DNA of 64,000 bases from UBA4416 sp040386075 (lineage in GTDB: Bacteria > Bacteroidota > Bacteroidia > B-17B0 > Aurantibacillaceae), in assembly GCA_040386075.1 (NCBI GenBank), contig JAZKGE010000047.1:27558-91557 (forward strand), in the 5' to 3' direction. A program made the translations under genes and the position numbers. Positions 28,383 through 37,268 of the stretch are shown in pieces. The notes under the pieces are model-generated. The model made no database searches, had not been told where the DNA came from, and was given only the letters and a program-made list of their open reading frames with translations. The first letter of the stretch is position 1; the number at the start of each line of letters is the position of its first letter.

Positions 28383-28759
28383 AATTTATGTTTTTAAAGT
28401 AAAGCAATATGCTAAATACTTCGTCAATACATCAGATCAAACAAATTAGTTTTTCAGCATAGTGCTGTAGATAACGTTTGGGTGTTCTTTGGTTAAAAAA
28501 ACAAAAAACATTCGCGCAAAAAACTCTGAATTTAAGTGTTTTAAAGAAGTATTTTTTTTGGGTAACTGATTCCGCCTATTTCAGCTGGATTAAAAAAGGG
28601 GTAAATATCTGAAAACCAGTAAATTACTTATTTAAAAGAGTTCTATTTAATGTATGCTACGTGCTGCTGGGTATTTTAATCTAAAAATTTAGTTAAATCG
28701 TTGATATTTAGGTAAAATCACGTAAATTTGCACCCCTTATAATTACTTAAAAAACAAAC
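28383..28759. other. Divergent intergenic region upstream of tig
   Basis: This 377-bp gap separates the O-acylation operon from tig. It is AT-rich, has no supported reading frame and no RNA gene that I recognise. The only clear element is the tig promoter at 28701-28730. A small CAGCA-TAG-TGCTG hairpin near 28457 is too short to interpret. Confidence 0.6.
28701..28730 (+). promoter_or_regulatory. Bacteroidota-type promoter of tig
   Basis: A -33 TTG (28701-28703) and a full-match -7 box TAAATTTG (28723-28730) are separated by 19 bp. The tig ATG is 30 bp beyond the -7 box, giving a short leader. Confidence 0.8.
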
Positions 28760-30100
28760 ATGAACATATCTAAGAAAGACATTAGTCCGTTAAATGCAGA
28801 ACTAAGTATAACTTTAGCTCCAACAGATTATGAAGCAAAAGTAGAAAATGCGATCAAAAAAGTACAAAAACAAGCTGCGTTACCGGGTTTCAGACCAGGA
28901 AAAGTACCTGTGGGATTGATCAAAAAACAGCATGGTAAATCTATTTTAGTAGATGAGATCAACAAAATATTAAACGAGACCTTATATAACTACATTAACG
29001 ATAACAAGATCGAGATCTTAGGAAATCCAATGCCTAAAGAAGACAACAAGATCGATTTTGACACACAAAAAGAGTGGACATTTAACTACGAATTAGGTTT
29101 AACCCCTCAGTTTGATGTGAAACTGGATAACAATCAATCTTTTGTATACAATACCGTTAAAATTGATGATGAGTTAGTAGAGAAATACCTGAAAGACGTT
29201 AAACGTAACTATGGAAAACCTTCTAATCCCGAAGTTGCTGAAGGAAAAGACGTATTATACATTGATATTGTTGAACTGGATGCAGATAATAACATTGTTG
29301 CTGGAGGTATTTTCAAATCAACCAGCATTGGTATCGATCGTTTAAAAAACGAAGCTGCCAAAGCTAAATTAACCGGAGCTAAAAAAGATGATAAGATCGT
29401 TATCAACGCAAACGAATTATATGATTCGGCAGTTGATAAATCGATCTCTTTAGGTATTGATAAAGAAGTAGCAGAAAGCTTTAACTCTAACTTACAATTA
29501 ACAGTTCGTAACATTGCCCGTATGGAAGATGCTGAATTGAACCAGGAGTTATTTGATAAATTATATGGTGCAGGTACTGTTAATTCTGAAGCTGAATTCA
29601 GAGAAAAGATCAAAGGAGAATTAGCGTTAATGTTTGCACAGGATACAGACCGTAAGTTTGTTGAAACCGTTGAGAAAACATTAGTAGAAAAATTAAACAT
29701 CACTTTACCGGATGACTTTTTAAAGCGTTGGTTAATGGCTGTAAACGAAAAACCGTTAACAAAAGAGCAGTTGGAAGCAGAATATCCTGCTTACGCAAAA
29801 TCAATGCAATGGAAACTGATCGAGAACAAGATCATTAAAAACAACAATATTGCTGTAACGGCTGACGAAGCAAAAGAAGAAGCAAGCAATTATGTACGTT
29901 CTCAGTTTGCACGTTACGGGCAGGTTCCTGACGAAACAGAAGTAGCTAAAATTGTTCAGGGTATTTTAACCAAAGAACAGGAAGCTCAAAAAATATTTGA
30001 AGGATTATACAGCAAAAAAGTATTGGACGTTTTAAAAACTTCTTGTAAATTAGAAACCAAAGAAGTGAGTTATAATGAGTTTTTTGGGATTAAAGACTAA
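28760..30100 (+). CDS. tig: Trigger factor (ribosome-associated chaperone)
   Basis: The 446-residue protein shows the ribosome-binding N-terminus with the GFRPGKVP signature and the KKQHGKSILVDEINKIL helix. A divergent FKBP-like middle domain and a helical C-terminal chaperone domain follow. As is usual in Bacteroidota, the FKBP part is poorly conserved. It binds nascent chains at the ribosomal tunnel exit. A good promoter precedes it. The ketosynthase gene starts only 42 bp after its stop with no terminator, so read-through is possible. Confidence 0.93.
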   Translation: MNISKKDISPLNAELSITLAPTDYEAKVENAIKKVQKQAALPGFRPGKVPVGLIKKQHGKSILVDEINKILNETLYNYINDNKIEILGNPMPKEDNKIDFDTQKEWTFNYELGLTPQFDVKLDNNQSFVYNTVKIDDELVEKYLKDVKRNYGKPSNPEVAEGKDVLYIDIVELDADNNIVAGGIFKSTSIGIDRLKNEAAKAKLTGAKKDDKIVINANELYDSAVDKSISLGIDKEVAESFNSNLQLTVRNIARMEDAELNQELFDKLYGAGTVNSEAEFREKIKGELALMFAQDTDRKFVETVEKTLVEKLNITLPDDFLKRWLMAVNEKPLTKEQLEAEYPAYAKSMQWKLIENKIIKNNNIAVTADEAKEEASNYVRSQFARYGQVPDETEVAKIVQGILTKEQEAQKIFEGLYSKKVLDVLKTSCKLETKEVSYNEFFGIKD

Positions 30101-30142
30101 ACAATAATTCTTTTAAACTGTTTAACCAACACACTGTCCATA

Positions 30143-31282
30143 ATGCAAGGAGTTTATATAACCAAGGCTGCCAAATTTTTACCCAACAACCCCATTTCAA
30201 ATGATGATATGGAGGATTATCTTGGGATGATCGATGGCGTGCCATCCAAAGGAAAGAGGCTTACTTTGCGCAATAACGGCATCAAAACCCGTTATTATTC
30301 ATTAGATAAAGAAGGAAGATCAACGCATTCTAATGCACAGATGGCCGCTTTGGCCATTGAAAAATTAGCTGACGAGAATTTTAAAACGGAGGATATTGAA
30401 TTATTGGCCTGCGGAACAGCATCGCCTGATAATCACATGCCATCGCATGCCGTAATGGTACACGGCGAATTAAAAAATGGCAAACCTTTGGAATTAATTT
30501 CTCCATCGGGCTCTTGTTGCGCCAGCATGCAATCTTTAAAAACAGGTTACTTATCTATTTTAGCAGGTAATACTAAAAATGCCGTCGTTACAGGCTCAGA
30601 AAAACTGTCTTCTTTTATGCTGGCCGAACATTTTGAAAAAGAAACGGAACGCCTGGCAGAAATGGACCAAAATCCTATTATTGCTTTTGAAAAAGATTTT
30701 TTACGCTGGATGTTATCTGATGGTGCTGCAGCCTTATTGTTGCAGGACAAACCCCGCGCGAATTCAATCAATTTAAAAATTGAATGGATCGACATTCGTT
30801 CTTATGCTAATCAATTGGAAACCTGCATGTACGTAGGTTCCGATAAGAATGAAGATGGAACGACCAAAGGCTGGAAAGAATTTACGCCCGATGAATGGTT
30901 GCAAAAATCGATCTTTTCATTCAAACAGGATACTAAATTATTAGGAAAAGAAATTGTCCCAACCGGTACAAAATATTTAAAAGAGATCTTAGACAAAAGA
31001 GGGTTTGATGTAACAACCATCGATTACTTTTTACCACATTTATCATCAGAGTTCTTCCGTGCAAAAATTGCAGAAGAAATCCTAAAATATGATATTCAAA
31101 TACCGCAGGAAAAATGGTTCACTAATTTAACAACCACTGGAAACATAGGCTCTGCTTCTATTTTTATGATGGTAGAAGAATTAATGAATTCAGGAAAACT
31201 AAAAACCGGCCAAAAGATATTATTAATGGTTCCTGAAAGTGCGCGCTTTACATACGCCTACTGCCTGCTTACAGTTTGTTAG
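30143..31282 (+). CDS. DarB-like beta-ketoacyl-ACP synthase III
   Basis: The 379-residue thiolase-fold enzyme has the KAS III triad: Cys125 or Cys126 in SPSGSCCASM, His299 in YFLPHLSSEFF and Asn334 in TTTGNIGSASIF. The wider pattern (FLPNNPISNDDMEDYLG, LRNNGIKTRYY, MPSHAVMVHG, FEKDFLRWMLSDGAAALLL) is that of DarB-type ketosynthases, which condense two acyl chains in dialkylresorcinol and flexirubin synthesis, rather than housekeeping FabH. No DarA flavoprotein is next to it. It leads a tight group with a DUF1702 gene, a small conserved gene and a BtrH-like gene. Confidence 0.88.
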   Translation: MQGVYITKAAKFLPNNPISNDDMEDYLGMIDGVPSKGKRLTLRNNGIKTRYYSLDKEGRSTHSNAQMAALAIEKLADENFKTEDIELLACGTASPDNHMPSHAVMVHGELKNGKPLELISPSGSCCASMQSLKTGYLSILAGNTKNAVVTGSEKLSSFMLAEHFEKETERLAEMDQNPIIAFEKDFLRWMLSDGAAALLLQDKPRANSINLKIEWIDIRSYANQLETCMYVGSDKNEDGTTKGWKEFTPDEWLQKSIFSFKQDTKLLGKEIVPTGTKYLKEILDKRGFDVTTIDYFLPHLSSEFFRAKIAEEILKYDIQIPQEKWFTNLTTTGNIGSASIFMMVEELMNSGKLKTGQKILLMVPESARFTYAYCLLTVC

Positions 31283-31307
31283 TTTTTAGCGATTAATACT
31301 ACACAAG

Positions 31308-32183
31308 ATGGATTGTGAAAAAGAAATTTCTCTTAGAGTAGAAAAAATAAAAGGCATTTTTCAGTCGGCAAAGGAACTTGCTTCTACTGAGAAAGACCTT
31401 ACGATCCTTATCAAACAACTCGACACTACGGAACACGAATACTGTTCCATCGCATACGAAGGTGCTTCGATGGGTATTGCTTTGAACGATCTTGAAAAAC
31501 ATGATACGTTGAGCGACTGGCGTTTATTTAACGACAAAGCCGGGATGCATGCTGCACAAACACATGCAGGTTTAGGGTGGGCAATAGCTCAGCTAAACAA
31601 ACCGGTTTCGACATTACTCAAAACATTATCGCCTCTTTTACGATTCAGGGTATTAGATGGCTGGGGGTATTATGATGGTATTTTCAGACAAAGAACCAGT
31701 ATCAAAGCGCAAAAAATTTCTGAAAATATAGAAGCATGGATGCTTTCGGCATACGATCAGGGAATAGGCCGTAGTATATGGTACGCTTGTAAAGGAGATG
31801 TAAATAAAGTTCAGGAAATGATCTCTGCTTTCCCGATGGAACGTCGTCAATCTATGTGGGTTGGCATAGGTGTTGCCTGTTCATACGTAGGAGGTTGTGA
31901 CGAAAATTTATTAAGATCGTTACCTGTAGTTGCAGGACATTACCAGGATCAATTAGCTATTGGCACTGTGCTTGCCGCAAGAGCCCGTGCCCAAGCTCAT
32001 GATATTACGGATGATGTTGAGTTGGCTTGCCACATTTGGTGTCACCGATCTGCTAAAGAGGCCATGTTGTTATCCGTAAAAGCAGAACCGGCATCTTATG
32101 AAAATGTAAATGATTGTTACGCGTTATGGCTATCACAAATACAACAAGCTTTAACAAGTACCGAGAATATAAACAAACTATAA
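31308..32183 (+). CDS. DUF1702 family protein
   Basis: The 291-residue protein matches the pattern of the DUF1702 family: YEGASMGIALNDL, HAGLGWAIAQL, LLRFRVLDGWGYYDGIF, DQGIGRSIWYACKGDVNKV, RRQSMWVGIGVACSYVGG and VLAARARAQAHDI. It is cytoplasmic with no membrane segment. Members occur in specialised-metabolite clusters, including enediyne-type ones, and their activity is unknown to me. It starts 25 bp after the ketosynthase, and the next gene begins one base after its stop, so it belongs to a translationally coupled operon. Confidence 0.8.
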   Translation: MDCEKEISLRVEKIKGIFQSAKELASTEKDLTILIKQLDTTEHEYCSIAYEGASMGIALNDLEKHDTLSDWRLFNDKAGMHAAQTHAGLGWAIAQLNKPVSTLLKTLSPLLRFRVLDGWGYYDGIFRQRTSIKAQKISENIEAWMLSAYDQGIGRSIWYACKGDVNKVQEMISAFPMERRQSMWVGIGVACSYVGGCDENLLRSLPVVAGHYQDQLAIGTVLAARARAQAHDITDDVELACHIWCHRSAKEAMLLSVKAEPASYENVNDCYALWLSQIQQALTSTENINKL

Positions 32184-32184
32184 A

Positions 32185-32583
32185 ATGAAAAAAGAAGATC
32201 TTCCACAGGATAAATCGGCATTATCGCACATGACACGCGAGTTGTGTTATGTGAAAGATAAAGATGGAAAATACAGCACTGACCTTAGTACAGGTTGGGA
32301 AGTAAAAAAAGATGCCTTAGACAACGCCTGGGAAGATATTAATGAACGCATCAATGAAGCTGCTCTTGCCGTAAAGAATGGAGAGAAGAGTCCGGTTTTA
32401 TATTTTATGGAATTACGTTTAATGGATCTTAATTTACTGGCAAGCTTTACAGGCTTTTGGAGATTTAATATCAAGCGTCATTTTAAACCTGAAGTATTTA
32501 AAAATTTAAATGAAAAAAAACTGGCTACCTACGCAAAAGCATTTGATATTACGATTGACGAACTTAAGAACTTTAAAGGATAA
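32185..32583 (+). CDS. Conserved small protein of the KAS III / BtrH operon
   Basis: The 132-residue protein is soluble and largely helical by eye, with a charged N-terminus and the conserved-looking stretch LYFMELRLMDLNLLASFTGFWRFNIKRHF. A short C-terminal helix pair (LATYAKAFDITIDELKNFKG) resembles the end of a helix-turn-helix but is too short to call one. It begins one base after the DUF1702 stop and is followed 2 bp later by the BtrH-like gene, so it probably acts with them. No function can be assigned. Confidence 0.75.
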   Translation: MKKEDLPQDKSALSHMTRELCYVKDKDGKYSTDLSTGWEVKKDALDNAWEDINERINEAALAVKNGEKSPVLYFMELRLMDLNLLASFTGFWRFNIKRHFKPEVFKNLNEKKLATYAKAFDITIDELKNFKG

Positions 32584-32585
32584 TT

Positions 32586-33596
32586 TTGGAAAAACAGTTT
32601 AAACATATTCAGGCCGCTCATTGCGAAAACGGTGTAGCTACCAGCTTATTAAGATACCATGGTTTGGATTTCATGACTGAGCCTTTGGTGTTTGGACTTG
32701 GTTCAGGTATTTTTTATTTACACATTCCTTTTTTACAGATCAGCGGTGGGCCTGCTATTTCATATCGCGGGATGCCCGGATGGATATTTAGCAGAGCCAG
32801 TAAATTATTAGGTATAAAAGTTAATCGCAAAAAATTCAATAGCGAAAAAGAAGCATACGATTACTTAAATCAACAAATACAATTAGGCAACCCGGTTGGA
32901 TGCCAGGTAGGCGTTTTTAATTTACCGTATTTTCCACCTGAGTATCGTTTCCATTTCAATGCACACAACATTGTTGTTTATGGGAAAGAGAACGGACAGT
33001 ATTTAGTAAGTGATCCTGTCATGGAAACCGTAACTAAATTATCTGAAGAAGATATGGTAAAAGTGCGTTTTGCAAAAGGACCCTTGGCACCAAAAGGACA
33101 TGTATATTATCCCGAAAATGTAAAACACGTTACCAAAGAACAAATACAAAAAGCAATTCCCAAAGCCATTAAACGCACTACATTTGAAATGCTGAGTTTA
33201 CCCGGACCAATGGTAGGTGCTAAAGGAATTCATTACACCGCAAATCATATTCGCAAGTGGAGAGATAAATTAGGTCCGCGTAAAGCGGGTTTGTATCTGG
33301 GACAAATTGTGCGTATGCAGGAAGAGATTGGAACCGGTGGTGGTGGATTTCGTTTTTTATATGCAGCATTTTTAGAAGAAGCCAGTAATTACACAAACAA
33401 TGATCAATTGTTAAAGATCTCGGATGAGTTTACAAAGGCAGGTGATTTGTGGCGCGCAAGTGCTATACACATGGGTCGTATTTACAAAGGTAGATTGAAC
33501 GAGCAAAAAGATTTTGAAGAAAGTGCTGATATGCTTGATGAAATTTCGGAAATAGAAAAGGCAGCTTTTAAGGAGTTAAGGAAAATTAAGTTTTAG
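32586..33596 (+). CDS. BtrH N-terminal domain protein
   Basis: The 336-residue protein carries a BtrH-like domain of the cysteine-peptidase-like fold: AAHCENGVATSLLRYHGLDF with the candidate catalytic Cys at about residue 13, RFHFNAHNIVVYGKENGQYLVSDPVM with the candidate His, and Asp after it. A helical C-terminal part (DUF4872-like) follows from about residue 185. BtrH in butirosin synthesis transfers an acyl side chain from an acyl-carrier protein to the aminoglycoside, so an acyl- or aminoacyl-transfer role in this operon is plausible. The start is a TTG two bases after the previous stop. The next ATG would remove the catalytic Cys. Confidence 0.82.
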   Translation: MEKQFKHIQAAHCENGVATSLLRYHGLDFMTEPLVFGLGSGIFYLHIPFLQISGGPAISYRGMPGWIFSRASKLLGIKVNRKKFNSEKEAYDYLNQQIQLGNPVGCQVGVFNLPYFPPEYRFHFNAHNIVVYGKENGQYLVSDPVMETVTKLSEEDMVKVRFAKGPLAPKGHVYYPENVKHVTKEQIQKAIPKAIKRTTFEMLSLPGPMVGAKGIHYTANHIRKWRDKLGPRKAGLYLGQIVRMQEEIGTGGGGFRFLYAAFLEEASNYTNNDQLLKISDEFTKAGDLWRASAIHMGRIYKGRLNEQKDFEESADMLDEISEIEKAAFKELRKIKF

Positions 33597-33615
33597 TTTT
33601 TAAGAGATCACGTTT

Positions 33616-33699
33616 GTCATCCTAAACTGTTACCCTGAGTTTGTCAGTTCGAGCGATCCCGATAGCTATCGAGACGAGAACCGAAGGGAGAGAAGCATC
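33616..33699. repeat. REP-like element with CGATAGCTATCG palindrome
   Basis: The element runs from GTCATCCTAAACTG through CCCTGAG, a perfect CGATAGCTATCG palindrome (33660-33671), to GAACCGAAGGGAGAGAAGCATC. This is a third palindromic repeat type in the window. It fills most of the 182-bp gap before the lipoprotein gene. No reading frame is present. Confidence 0.7.
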
Positions 33700-33778
33700 A
33701 ATCCTTAATATATGTTAATGACAGGTTACAAAATAACGTTTGATGTAATCAATCATTAAACCATAAAATATAACCACT

Positions 33779-34252
33779 ATGAAAACCTCAATCAAAATCA
33801 TTGCCGCTTCTATCGCTTTAGCATTTACTATCACATCTTGTACGGATGACACGCATGCCTTCATTCAAAAAATAGAGGCTACTCAAACAGAATTAAAGCA
33901 ACAGGACTCTCTTCTAATGTCTTACCGTTCCGAGCTTTCGTCAGTCATGTTTACCGACACTACAGCTAAAAGCACTAATCCTGACGATAGTTTATTCAAC
34001 AATCTTTCTCAAAAGATCAATCCATTAATTACACGTTTGGAATTAATGATCGAAAAAAATAAAGGCTTAGTTGAACAGGTAAAAACCAATACCGGAGATG
34101 CCAAGGAAGTGGAGAAAGAGTATGCAGCACATGTGGATGAACTGGAACTCATGAAACCCGAAATTGCAGCCGCAAAAAGCGATTACGAAAAACTGGTAGC
34201 AGAAGTTGACGAGGCTTTTAAAAGCCTTGGAGATACAACGAAGGCGAAGTAG
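33779..34252 (+). CDS. Small coiled-coil lipoprotein
   Basis: The 157-residue protein has a lipoprotein signal with the cleavage Cys in FTITSC (about residue 21), so it is probably anchored in the inner or outer membrane. The mature part is acidic and lysine-rich with heptad-like spacing (FIQKIEATQTELKQQDSLLMSYRSEL, DELELMKPEIAAAKSDYEKL), so it should form a helical coiled coil. No family is recognised. It is the last + strand gene before the surface-protein array. Confidence 0.8.
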   Translation: MKTSIKIIAASIALAFTITSCTDDTHAFIQKIEATQTELKQQDSLLMSYRSELSSVMFTDTTAKSTNPDDSLFNNLSQKINPLITRLELMIEKNKGLVEQVKTNTGDAKEVEKEYAAHVDELELMKPEIAAAKSDYEKLVAEVDEAFKSLGDTTKAK

Positions 34253-34254
34253 CA

Positions 34255-34336
34255 CGTCATTGCGAGGAGGGACGACGAAGCAATCTCAAACTAAGAAAAC
34301 CATGTATGAGATTGCTTCACTTCGTTCACAATGACG
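34255..34336. repeat. REP-like palindrome (CGTCATTGCGAG / GAAGCAATCTC family)
   Basis: CGTCATTGCGAG...GAAGCAATCTCA on the left is mirrored by TGAGATTGCTTC...CACAATGACG on the right. Long imperfect palindromes with this core occur in many bacterial genomes. It sits exactly between two convergent stop codons, 2 bp after the lipoprotein stop and 4 bp before the array gene, so it may also act as a transcription end for both. Confidence 0.8.
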
Positions 34337-34340
34337 AACA

Positions 34341-35321
34341 CTATTTACTCAAAATAATTTTCTCTCGTTTTACGACATGATCATTCTGATACACATTCAC
34401 AAAGTAAATGCCGTTAGAGAAATTTTCTAAATGTAATGTATGAGAAACATTACTTGGAGTTTCGCTTAATAATACTTGCCCTGTAATAGAAACAACTTCT
34501 ATGTTTTGTAATTGTGTTGTTGAATTAATAGTCAATAACCCATTCGTTGGGTTAGGACTTATTGAAATAGTGTTTGCATTTAACTCCTGTAAACCAACGC
34601 TTGCACCCATCGCTAATAATGTTGATGTTCCTGATGTTAAAGGAATAATTGTACCCGAAGCATTTGACCGATTGGCCTGAGAGATCGCCAAATTCAAAAC
34701 CTGATCATTTGTTAAAGTAGATTTGATCTGGTAATGTAACGTAGCTATTTTACCATAACCACTTACATTATTGCTTACTGTATGTGTTGTGGCTGTATAT
34801 ATTTTACTATTTGTAAAATCCATTTTTCTAAAATCTAAATTTTGTCCGGCATCTAAAAACGAATTTTGATATTCGATATAAATATTATTTGTCTCTATTA
34901 ATGTGTTATCAAAATCAACTGTGAATGCAATGCCGTTGATATTATTAATACTGGTAGTTGCGTCTCCTAAGTAAATGGATGCTGTTCCCCAAGTTCCTTT
35001 CGCAACAGCAGATTGATCAGGGATAATACTTAATTGCACATTAACTGTATTTGTTTCTACGGGCTTAAATGTATGAGTTAAACCATAGTTATTGTAAATT
35101 GCCAGAGTATCATTATCATTAATTGTTCCATCTCCATTACAGTCACTATGATTTAAATTCTTACCATTCGTGATAGTGCCGCTCCAGCTATTGGCAAAAT
35201 AAGGTTGCCAGCTATTACTGATTGTTGCTCTTGGAGCGCCGGTTTGTGTATAATGCAATCCTAGTTCCAATACATCTAAATTGTCAGCTACACCATCGCT
35301 GTTGGCATCACCCGGCCAAAC
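34341..35321 (-). repeat. C-terminal cassette copy A (981 bp)
   Basis: This copy encodes residues 611-936 of protein A plus the stop. It shares 116 bp (35194-35309) with copy E with two differences and 103 bp (34849-34951) with copy C with one difference, so it is a mosaic of the two. Confidence 0.9.
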
Positions 35322-37151
35322 ATGCCGATCTATTACTTTCATCCATACACCCTTACTATCGGTAGCAACAACCGCAAGTGTATCAGATATTTCAATGGCA
35401 TTTGGAGCTGCTACAGAAGATAAGCCTATCGATGTCCAATTATTTCCATTATCTGTAGAAGAATATATTCCCGAAAAGGCCCCCGCAAACACTTCGGAAC
35501 CATACATTGCAACAGAATAAATAATAGTACCTGCAGGAGGCAAGCCTGGATAATAACCTATTGCATTCCAGGTAACTCCATTGTCTGATGATTTATACAT
35601 TGATCCATTCCAAAGTCCATCGCCAACAACGTATAATTCATTAGCGTTTCCTGTGATATCGTAAATTTGAGTAAAAGACATCATGTTACCATTAATATTA
35701 TTCACAGCATTCCAACTAATTCCATTATCAGTAGATAAATATAATGAAGCATAATTGTTTGAGGACATACTTAATAAATTAGTTCCGCTTTTAACCAGCT
35801 TGGTTGGGGTAAAACTGGTGGATGAAAGCAAGGACCAACTCGCTCCAGAATCATTTGATATGTAGATTCCATTTTGACCAGAGGCATAAATAGTTGCGCC
35901 GTATGCAGTTAAATAGTTAGCTGAATTTGCCGGCAAACTGTTCACCAAATTCCAGTTGTTCCCATTATTATTGGTTGAATAAATATTACCGCTGCAAGCT
36001 GCGAATACTGCTCCCCCACTTTCTACAATTGATGAAGCTATGTCATAAAATTGCATAAAGTTACTTGTATAATATGGCAAGCCATTATTGCAGCTCTTCC
36101 AGTTTTGTCCGTAATCCGAAGAAACATACATTCCACCACTGCCTACCGAAGTAAAAATAGTATTACCAATTTTTTTAATGCAATGTGCATTTGTACTTGG
36201 TATACCGGTACTTGAATTATTCCAGGCGGATCCTGAGTTAGCAGAATAAAACACACCAATGTCTGTTCCAGCAAAAAAATCACTGCCATTTGAAAACAAT
36301 GAGTAAACATTTAAACTGAATAAGCCATTGTTCATACTAAACCAATTACTGCCCGAATTAGTACTATAAAAAATCCCGCCTCCATTTGTTGTTGCATAAA
36401 TGGTACCTCCTGCGGCTGCTATAGAGTTTACAGATGTATTTGTAAGTCCGTTATTAACAGCAGACCAACTGGCGCCATTATTGAGCGTTAGAAATACACC
36501 GGCAGCGCCGGCAGCAAAAATAGAAGTTCCGTTGATCAGAATAGTTTTAGTACCACCAGTTAGTCCGCTGTTAATCGATGTCCAGGTACTTCCGTTATTA
36601 CCTGACAATAACATTGTATTATTAACAAACGCATAAATACTGGAGCCATTTACAGCAACTGAGCTAACTATATAGCTACTGGGAAATGTTGGAATGATCT
36701 TTTTCGTAAAGGTTGATCCATTATCTGTTGAGATGTACAGGCCGGCATTTGTTCCTAAATAAATATTTGGAGAATTTACAGCTATTGAATTTACATTTGG
36801 CATACTTGATAAAACAACCCAGCTTGCACCGTTATCGGTCGATTTAAAGGTACTGTAATCTGTAGCGGCATAAATTGTATCACCACTCACAGCAAAGGCA
36901 TTTATATACTTAACATTAGTGCCTAAATTAAGGCCATAACTTGCAGACGACCAGGTAGCGCCATTATTAGATGAAGTAAAGATCCCGCCGCCGTAACCTA
37001 AACCCCAGTCTGAGCCTGCCACAATAGTTGCTCCATGTTTAGCAAAACAAGTAAAGTTGCCTATGATTGGGCCATTTGTTTGTGTCCACTGAGCACGAAT
37101 GGAAATACTAAATAAAAAAACAATGGCTATAGTAATACACCTTTTTTTCAT
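34341..37151 (-). CDS. Array protein A: BNR/Ycf48-like repeats with dockerin-, cohesin-like and T9SS cassette
   Basis: The 936-residue protein has a signal peptide (MKKRCITIAIVFLFSISIRAQ). Residues about 20-600 hold roughly a dozen repeats of about 45 residues built on YxSTDNGxxW and GxxxFAGT, as in sialidase/sortilin-type BNR beta-propellers. The shared C-terminal cassette follows from residue 611: Ca loops DANSDGVADNLD and DCNGDGTINDND, a cohesin-like beta domain and a type A sorting domain. Unlike the other five, it has no Ig-like domain between display region and cassette. No Asp-box enzyme active site is evident, so binding or display is more likely than glycoside hydrolysis. It is the last gene of the array and stands 117 bp from the next. 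Confidence 0.88.
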   Translation of the reverse strand: MKKRCITIAIVFLFSISIRAQWTQTNGPIIGNFTCFAKHGATIVAGSDWGLGYGGGIFTSSNNGATWSSASYGLNLGTNVKYINAFAVSGDTIYAATDYSTFKSTDNGASWVVLSSMPNVNSIAVNSPNIYLGTNAGLYISTDNGSTFTKKIIPTFPSSYIVSSVAVNGSSIYAFVNNTMLLSGNNGSTWTSINSGLTGGTKTILINGTSIFAAGAAGVFLTLNNGASWSAVNNGLTNTSVNSIAAAGGTIYATTNGGGIFYSTNSGSNWFSMNNGLFSLNVYSLFSNGSDFFAGTDIGVFYSANSGSAWNNSSTGIPSTNAHCIKKIGNTIFTSVGSGGMYVSSDYGQNWKSCNNGLPYYTSNFMQFYDIASSIVESGGAVFAACSGNIYSTNNNGNNWNLVNSLPANSANYLTAYGATIYASGQNGIYISNDSGASWSLLSSTSFTPTKLVKSGTNLLSMSSNNYASLYLSTDNGISWNAVNNINGNMMSFTQIYDITGNANELYVVGDGLWNGSMYKSSDNGVTWNAIGYYPGLPPAGTIIYSVAMYGSEVFAGAFSGIYSSTDNGNNWTSIGLSSVAAPNAIEISDTLAVVATDSKGVWMKVIDRHVWPGDANSDGVADNLDVLELGLHYTQTGAPRATISNSWQPYFANSWSGTITNGKNLNHSDCNGDGTINDNDTLAIYNNYGLTHTFKPVETNTVNVQLSIIPDQSAVAKGTWGTASIYLGDATTSINNINGIAFTVDFDNTLIETNNIYIEYQNSFLDAGQNLDFRKMDFTNSKIYTATTHTVSNNVSGYGKIATLHYQIKSTLTNDQVLNLAISQANRSNASGTIIPLTSGTSTLLAMGASVGLQELNANTISISPNPTNGLLTINSTTQLQNIEVVSITGQVLLSETPSNVSHTLHLENFSNGIYFVNVYQNDHVVKREKIILSK

Positions 37152-37268
37152 GTCTAAGCTTTTATAACAAAAATAAGCAAAAAACTACCTCTAATCTGTT
37201 TATTTAGTGATAATCATCCTGCCGAACATTTAACAGAATAAGATCGCCCATATTATATTATGAATTTT

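Noticed and set aside
28383..28759. A riboswitch or small RNA in the longest gene-free gap
   Set aside because: I see only AT-rich sequence, one tig promoter and a five-base-pair hairpin, with no conserved aptamer pattern.
29209..29703. A 164-residue minus-strand frame within tig
   Set aside because: It is antisense to a well-supported housekeeping gene, its serine- and leucine-rich make-up follows from the opposite codons, and no family is recognised.
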